From Pseudomonadota bacterium (GTDB lineage: Bacteria > Pseudomonadota > Gammaproteobacteria > Steroidobacterales > Steroidobacteraceae), in the NCBI GenBank assembly GCA_023391815.1, contig JAEWAF010000134.1, positions 1-64,000 of the forward strand: DNA of 64,000 nucleotides, given 5' to 3'. Position numbers and translations under genes: made by a program. Positions 59,901 to 64,000 of this stretch are shown here, one piece after another (position 1 is the stretch's first letter; every line of letters starts with the position of its first letter). Below the pieces are notes generated by a model. The model saw nothing but the letters and a program-made list of their open reading frames with translations. It was not told where the DNA came from and did not search any database.

Positions 59901-60935
59901 ATGACGACGGTACATGACGAACCCGAGTCTAACGACGCCAGCATCGAAGCGTTGCTGCGAGAGGTAGGCGCGCGCGACGAACCTTCGGCCGCCACGGCCA
60001 ACGAGGTCATGTCGGTGGTGCATGCCGAGTGGCTCAACATTGTCCAGGAACGACGCCGCGAGCGACGCGTCACCGCCTGGCGCGTCGCCGCCGGTGTGGC
60101 GGCCGCAGTATTGGTCTCCACTTTCGCGTATCGATCGATGACGCCCGCGCCGGCCCAGGTGGCCAGCATCGCGAACGTCGACGGCCGTCTGTTGGCAAGC
60201 GATGGCGACGCCGACGCGACGCCTCGCGGTGTCGGTCAGTTCATTCGCGTCGGCGACAGCGTGCAAACCGATGCACAGTCGCGCGCCGCTGTTTCTTTCC
60301 CGGACGGAGTGTCGCTGCGACTGGATCACGACACCCGGCTCACGGTGGACGCGACCGATCACATCACGCTCGCCGCGGGCGCTGTATATATCGACGCGCC
60401 TCCGGGCAGCAGAAGTGCCAATGCGCTTACCGTCGACACCAACGCAGGATCGGTCCGTCACGTCGGCACGCAATATGAAGTGCGAGCGCATGCCGACGCC
60501 ATGGTGGTCAGCGTTCGCGAAGGCCGCGTGCACTTGACCAGCTCGACCACGTCGAACACGGGCGAAGCTGGACAGGTATTGCGGCTGACGACCACGGGCG
60601 AGCTCACTCGAAGCGAGCTGGCCGCGACCGATCCGCATTGGGACTGGGCGCTGCAAGCCGCGCCGGATTTCGACATCGACAATCAATCGCTCGCGGTGTT
60701 CCTGCAGTGGATCGCTCGTGAGACGGGCCGTCATGTCGTTTATTCCACGCCGCAAGCCGAAGCGGCCGCGCAAGCGGTGAAGTTGCGCGGCTCCATCGAG
60801 GGCCTGGACGCGGACGTTGCACTGACTACAGTCCTTGCAACGACGCAGCTGCGTCGTTATCAAACAAACGCAAGCGAGATCGGGATCGAGCTCGCGCCGA
60901 TTGATTCGAGCAAGCCCGCACGTCCAACTCGCTGA
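59901..60935 (+). CDS. FecR-type anti-sigma sensor with C-terminal STN-like domain
   Basis: 344 residues. A cytoplasmic N-terminus (1-60) leads to one membrane helix ('VAAGVAAAVLVSTFAYRSM', about 65-83) and a periplasmic FecR domain (about 90-215: 'GDSVQTDAQSRAAVSFPDGV', 'GSVRHVGTQYEVR'). The C-terminal STN-like domain (about 250-335, 'FDIDNQSLAVFLQWIARETG') resembles the signalling domain of TonB receptors. It should pass a signal from the outer-membrane receptor to the sigma factor. It starts 4 bp after the sigma gene. Confidence 0.9.
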   Translation: MTTVHDEPESNDASIEALLREVGARDEPSAATANEVMSVVHAEWLNIVQERRRERRVTAWRVAAGVAAAVLVSTFAYRSMTPAPAQVASIANVDGRLLASDGDADATPRGVGQFIRVGDSVQTDAQSRAAVSFPDGVSLRLDHDTRLTVDATDHITLAAGAVYIDAPPGSRSANALTVDTNAGSVRHVGTQYEVRAHADAMVVSVREGRVHLTSSTTSNTGEAGQVLRLTTTGELTRSELAATDPHWDWALQAAPDFDIDNQSLAVFLQWIARETGRHVVYSTPQAEAAAQAVKLRGSIEGLDADVALTTVLATTQLRRYQTNASEIGIELAPIDSSKPARPTR

Positions 60936-60991
60936 GCGCCGAGCTGGACGCGAATCATCGCGGCCATGGAAGCGGCGGCGATGGGGGCTCG

Positions 60992-62659
60992 ATGCGACGC
61001 TTCACCACGATTGCGATCTCCACTGCTGCATCTACGCTATTCGCCGCGCCGCCGGTGCACGCCGGCGATACCATGGTGGCGATGCTTCCCGGCAGAACCG
61101 CGCTGGATCAATCGCATCTGCCGTCGGATGCCGAGCTCGAGAAACGCGGCGCGAGCATCGGTCGCATCGACATTCGCGTCGACGACGTCTTCGAAGAAAC
61201 AACTTCACTATCCGCGCCGTATCGTGTCGTCAATGGATTGCATATAGCGACGCATAGCGAGACGGTGCGCCAGCAGCTGCTGTTCCGCAGCGGCGAACCT
61301 TTTCACCGTCGTGTGCTCGATGAAACGGCGCGTCTGCTGCGGGATCAGCGTTATCTCAACGAAGCCTCCGTGACCGTACTTCGTTATAACGAGGACAACA
61401 CAGTGGACGTCGAAGTGCGCGTTCACGACGTCTGGACGCTGAGTCCCGGCTTTTCCTTCGGTCGCAAGGGCGGCGAGAACAGCACGCGCATGAAATTCGC
61501 GGACACGAACTTTCTCGGCCTCGGCAAGCAGATCGCGATGGAGCGCACCAGCGATGTAGATCGCACGGCGTGGCGCCTGACTTACGTCGATCCCCATTTG
61601 TTCGGCAGCTGGTGGACTCTCTCCACCGCTTATTCTTCGATGAGCGACGGCAAGGAACAGGCATTGGGGTTGTCTCGACCGTTCTATGCGCTCGACTCGC
61701 GCTGGAGCGCGAATGTGAGCGCCTCGGACGTCGATAGCGCCATCTCGCGCTACTCGCTCGGTAAACGCATCGAACGTTTTGAAATGGGAGAGCGACAGTT
61801 CGACTTGGGTGGCGGCATTTCCTCGGGCCTGCGCGATGGCTGGACGGTGCGCTATCTCGGCGGCTTTCGCTACGACGCCCGCACCTTCGCCACTCGTCTG
61901 AACGAGCCCGGCGTGGCGCTGCCGGAGGATCGCACGCTGGCCTATCCCTGGGTCGGCATCGAAGCGATCGAAGACAATTATCTGAGCACGCGCAATCTGG
62001 ATCAGATCGGCCGGACCGAAGACGTCTATCTGGGCCGCAGCGTTCGGCTCGAAGCCGGCTTTGCGAGCACCGCGTTCGGCTCGACCCGCGATGCGCTGGT
62101 CTTGAACGGCACGATGCAAACCGGCGCCGATCTGGAGAACGAGCGCTATCTGATTCACAGCCTGAGCTGGCACGGCCGGCTGGAAGACGGCTCGCTCGCC
62201 AACGCGGTGCTCGACGCGAACAGTCGCTTTTATCTGCGCCAGTCCGAGCACCGGGTGTTCTTCGCCTCGGTCACTGCGTCGCTCACCTCGCGCCTGGATC
62301 CGGAGAAGCAGCTCTTGCTGGGCGGCGACAACGGTCTGCGCGGATACCCTTTGCGCTATCAAGCGGGTAAGACCAACGCGTTGCTGACCTTGGAAGAGCG
62401 CTTCTACAGCTCATGGCAACCGTTGAAGCTGGTCAACGTCGGCGGGGCGGTGTTTTTCGACACCGGTCGCGCCTGGGGCCAGGACCCATACGCAGCGGCG
62501 CCGGAAGGCTGGCTGTCGGATGTCGGCATCGGCCTGCGCCTGGGCAGTGCCCGCTCCGGTCTGGGCAATGTCCTGCACATCGATCTGGCCATGCCTTTGA
62601 ATCGCCGCAACGATATCGATTCCCTGCAACTGCTGATCGAAACCAAGAAGTCCTTTTGA
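60992..62659 (+). CDS. BamA/TamA-like outer-membrane protein
   Basis: 555 residues: a signal peptide (about 1-24), one POTRA-like region (about 45-150: 'LLFRSGEPFHRRVLDETARL', 'VTVLRYNEDNTVDVEVRV'), then a D15/Omp85-type beta-barrel ('FSFGRKGGENSTRMKFADTN', 'LGGDNGLRGYPLRYQAGKTN' with the GLRGYP-type motif of the barrel lid loop). It may insert or export a dedicated partner. It sits between FecR and a PAP2 gene in one direction with short gaps. Confidence 0.82.
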   Translation: MRRFTTIAISTAASTLFAAPPVHAGDTMVAMLPGRTALDQSHLPSDAELEKRGASIGRIDIRVDDVFEETTSLSAPYRVVNGLHIATHSETVRQQLLFRSGEPFHRRVLDETARLLRDQRYLNEASVTVLRYNEDNTVDVEVRVHDVWTLSPGFSFGRKGGENSTRMKFADTNFLGLGKQIAMERTSDVDRTAWRLTYVDPHLFGSWWTLSTAYSSMSDGKEQALGLSRPFYALDSRWSANVSASDVDSAISRYSLGKRIERFEMGERQFDLGGGISSGLRDGWTVRYLGGFRYDARTFATRLNEPGVALPEDRTLAYPWVGIEAIEDNYLSTRNLDQIGRTEDVYLGRSVRLEAGFASTAFGSTRDALVLNGTMQTGADLENERYLIHSLSWHGRLEDGSLANAVLDANSRFYLRQSEHRVFFASVTASLTSRLDPEKQLLLGGDNGLRGYPLRYQAGKTNALLTLEERFYSSWQPLKLVNVGGAVFFDTGRAWGQDPYAAAPEGWLSDVGIGLRLGSARSGLGNVLHIDLAMPLNRRNDIDSLQLLIETKKSF

Positions 62660-62662
62660 CGC

Positions 62663-63463
62663 ATGCCCACCGCCGCAACGTTTTACTGGCGCCATCTGCG
62701 CGTCCCGCTGGTGGCGTTCGTGCTGCTGGCAACCGTGCTTGCCACGACCACGCTCGATCTGAGCATCGCGCACGCTTTGTACTTCGACGAGGCACAGTCG
62801 CGCTGGATCGGCGCGAGCAGTTGGTGGGCCAATGAGCTGATCCATCACGGCGGCACGTGGTTGATGCGCGGGGTGGCAGCTTCGGCGCTCGCCTTGTACG
62901 CGATGACCTGGACTCGGCCGCAATTGCGCGAACTGCGTAGGCCGGCGCTCTACTTCTTTGTCTCGGTCGTGCTTTCAGTCGGACTGGTGGGACTGCTGAA
63001 AACACTGACCAACGTCGATTGCCCGCGCGACCTGACGGAGTTCGGCGGAGCCTTCCCGTTCATCCATCTGTTCGAGCATCGCCCCGCAGCGCTGCGTCAC
63101 GCACAGTGCTTTCCGGCCGCGCATGCCAGCTCCGGTTACGCGCTGCTGGCCTTATACTTCGTGTTTCGCGAGCGCAGTCGCCTGGCCGCGCGCCTCGGCC
63201 TCGCGGCGGGCGTGTCGCTGGGGCTGATCTTCGGCATCGCCCAGCAGGCACGTGGCGCGCATTTCCTCTCGCACGATGTCTGGAGTGCGATGATCGTGTG
63301 GACGGTCTCGCTATCTCTGTACACTTTCGTCTTCAAGGGCCGACTTTGGACGTCGGCCGGGTCTGAATGGGAAAGCAATGAAGTCAGCGCTGCGGCGCCT
63401 CGCCTGCCTGTCGACGGGACTGTTGATGTGCCACGCCGCAATGGCGCAGCTGCAGGGTCGTAG
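62663..63463 (+). CDS. PAP2-family membrane phosphatase
   Basis: 266 residues, about six helices. The phosphatase motifs are degenerate but placed correctly: 'LLKTLTNVDCPRDL' (KxxxxxxRP region), 'CFPAAHASSGYALL' (SGH-type site as AHAS) and 'ARGAHFLSHDVWSA' (RxxxxxHxxxD). It removes a phosphate from lipid pyrophosphates or lipid A on the periplasmic face. It starts 3 bp after the BamA-like gene, and its last 86 bp overlap the TonB receptor start in another frame. Confidence 0.87.
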   Translation: MPTAATFYWRHLRVPLVAFVLLATVLATTTLDLSIAHALYFDEAQSRWIGASSWWANELIHHGGTWLMRGVAASALALYAMTWTRPQLRELRRPALYFFVSVVLSVGLVGLLKTLTNVDCPRDLTEFGGAFPFIHLFEHRPAALRHAQCFPAAHASSGYALLALYFVFRERSRLAARLGLAAGVSLGLIFGIAQQARGAHFLSHDVWSAMIVWTVSLSLYTFVFKGRLWTSAGSEWESNEVSAAAPRLPVDGTVDVPRRNGAAAGS

Positions 63464-64000
63464 TGTCGGCGACGTCCTCAAGGATCTGCGCAGTCAGGGC
63501 CTGATCTTCATTTACAACGACCAGATCGTGCCGGCGGACCTGCGGGTGAACGTCGAGCCCGGCGCAACCCATGGACTGGAGCTGGCCCGAGAAATTCTCG
63601 GTGCACACGGGTTGACGGTTTCCGAAGCGGCACCGCGCGTCTACGCAGTCGTGCGTGAATCAGCCGACACTCCGCCACCCCGTCCGACCCTTGCCGCGAA
63701 GCCCGAGCCCGCGAAAGTGGAAGAGGTCGTGGTCCAGACCAGCCGCTACGTGCTGGCCGCCGACAGCATCGCACCCAGGAATTTTCTGACTCAGGACGAG
63801 GTGCAGGCGATGCCGCGCCTCGCGGATGAAACATTGCGGGCCGTTCAACGGTTGCCGGGCGCCGCGACCAACGGTGTCTCCAGTCTCGGACCGATTCGCG
63901 GCGGCGAGCCCAATGAAACAGCCATTCTGCTCAACGGCCTGCGGCTGTACGAGCCGTTTCATCTGAAGAACTTCTACAGCCCCATCAGTCTGCTGGACTC
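63378..64000 (+). CDS. TonB-dependent receptor with STN domain (partial)
   Basis: The frame runs off the window after 207 codons. A signal peptide ('LACLSTGLLMCHAAMAQ') leads to an STN domain (about 28-100: 'GRSVGDVLKDLRSQGLIFIY', 'ELAREILGAHGLTV'), a Pro-rich linker, the TonB box 'VEEVVVQTSRYVL' and the start of the plug ('MPRLADETLRAVQRLPGAAT', 'GGEPNETAILLNGLRLYEPF'). The STN domain signals to FecR-type proteins, consistent with the sigma/FecR pair upstream. The ATG at 63378 lies inside the PAP2 gene, in another frame, with GGGAA before it. Confidence 0.88.
   Translation, partial: MKSALRRLACLSTGLLMCHAAMAQLQGRSVGDVLKDLRSQGLIFIYNDQIVPADLRVNVEPGATHGLELAREILGAHGLTVSEAAPRVYAVVRESADTPPPRPTLAAKPEPAKVEEVVVQTSRYVLAADSIAPRNFLTQDEVQAMPRLADETLRAVQRLPGAATNGVSSLGPIRGGEPNETAILLNGLRLYEPFHLKNFYSPISLLD

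Overview
The window is high-GC Gram-negative chromosome. MinCDE, a BamA-like outer-membrane protein, lipid A-type enzymes (an EptA-like phosphoethanolamine transferase and an ArnT-like GT39 enzyme), TonB receptors and ECF sigma/FecR pairs all fit a gammaproteobacterium. The gene style (CehA/McbA hydrolase, redoxin-cytochrome-monooxygenase fusion, oxidative arabinose pathway) suggests a soil degrader of the Steroidobacter/Nevskiales type. That placement is an inference; the window holds no rRNA.

Layout. 0.1-5.6 kb: LysR regulator and GST, a glycosyltransferase/YkoP/polysaccharide deacetylase trio, and an exported methyltransferase. 5.7-6.2 kb: a tRNA-Ile(CAU) gene split in its anticodon loop by a 307-nt group I intron. 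6.2-22 kb: ordinary core and accessory genes, including a FUSC transporter, a truncated ECF sigma with a short FecR partner, a CPA1 antiporter, a DUF899 protein with a tiny CPxC partner, an ECF42-type sigma/YCII pair, TetR/GST, minCDE, a QueC-like protein and a PEP-mutase-family enzyme.

22.0-27.3 kb is a decayed polymorphic-toxin island. It holds an Rhs C-terminal end with a frameshifted deaminase-type toxin tip followed by an Imm1-like gene, then further toxin-tip remnants interleaved with immunity-type genes, including one of the Imm42 type. A direct repeat of about 98 bp, derived from the 3' end of the neighbouring bactofilin gene, flanks it. Two bactofilins and an XRE/ORF6N pair follow.

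29.8-46.5 kb is a dedicated L-arabinose locus in three transcription units around a FadR-type GntR regulator: a CUT1 ABC importer with an intracellular GH51 arabinofuranosidase; KGSA dehydrogenase, AraD1-family KDA dehydratase, sugar 1-dehydrogenase and an exported GH51; and aldose epimerase, arabonate dehydratase and SMP-30 lactonase. Together they form a complete non-phosphorylative route from arabinosides to 2-oxoglutarate. The same 9-mer, TGTCTGAGT, lies just after the likely promoter of all three units in the same orientation, which I read as the regulon operator.

46.7-64 kb: exported amidohydrolase, redoxin/cytochrome c/copper-monooxygenase-like fusion, lone receiver protein, CehA/McbA hydrolase, TonB receptor, Cu-Zn superoxide dismutase, the divergent ArnT-like/EptA-like pair, and an ECF sigma - FecR - BamA-like - PAP2 - STN/TonB receptor series cut by the window edge.
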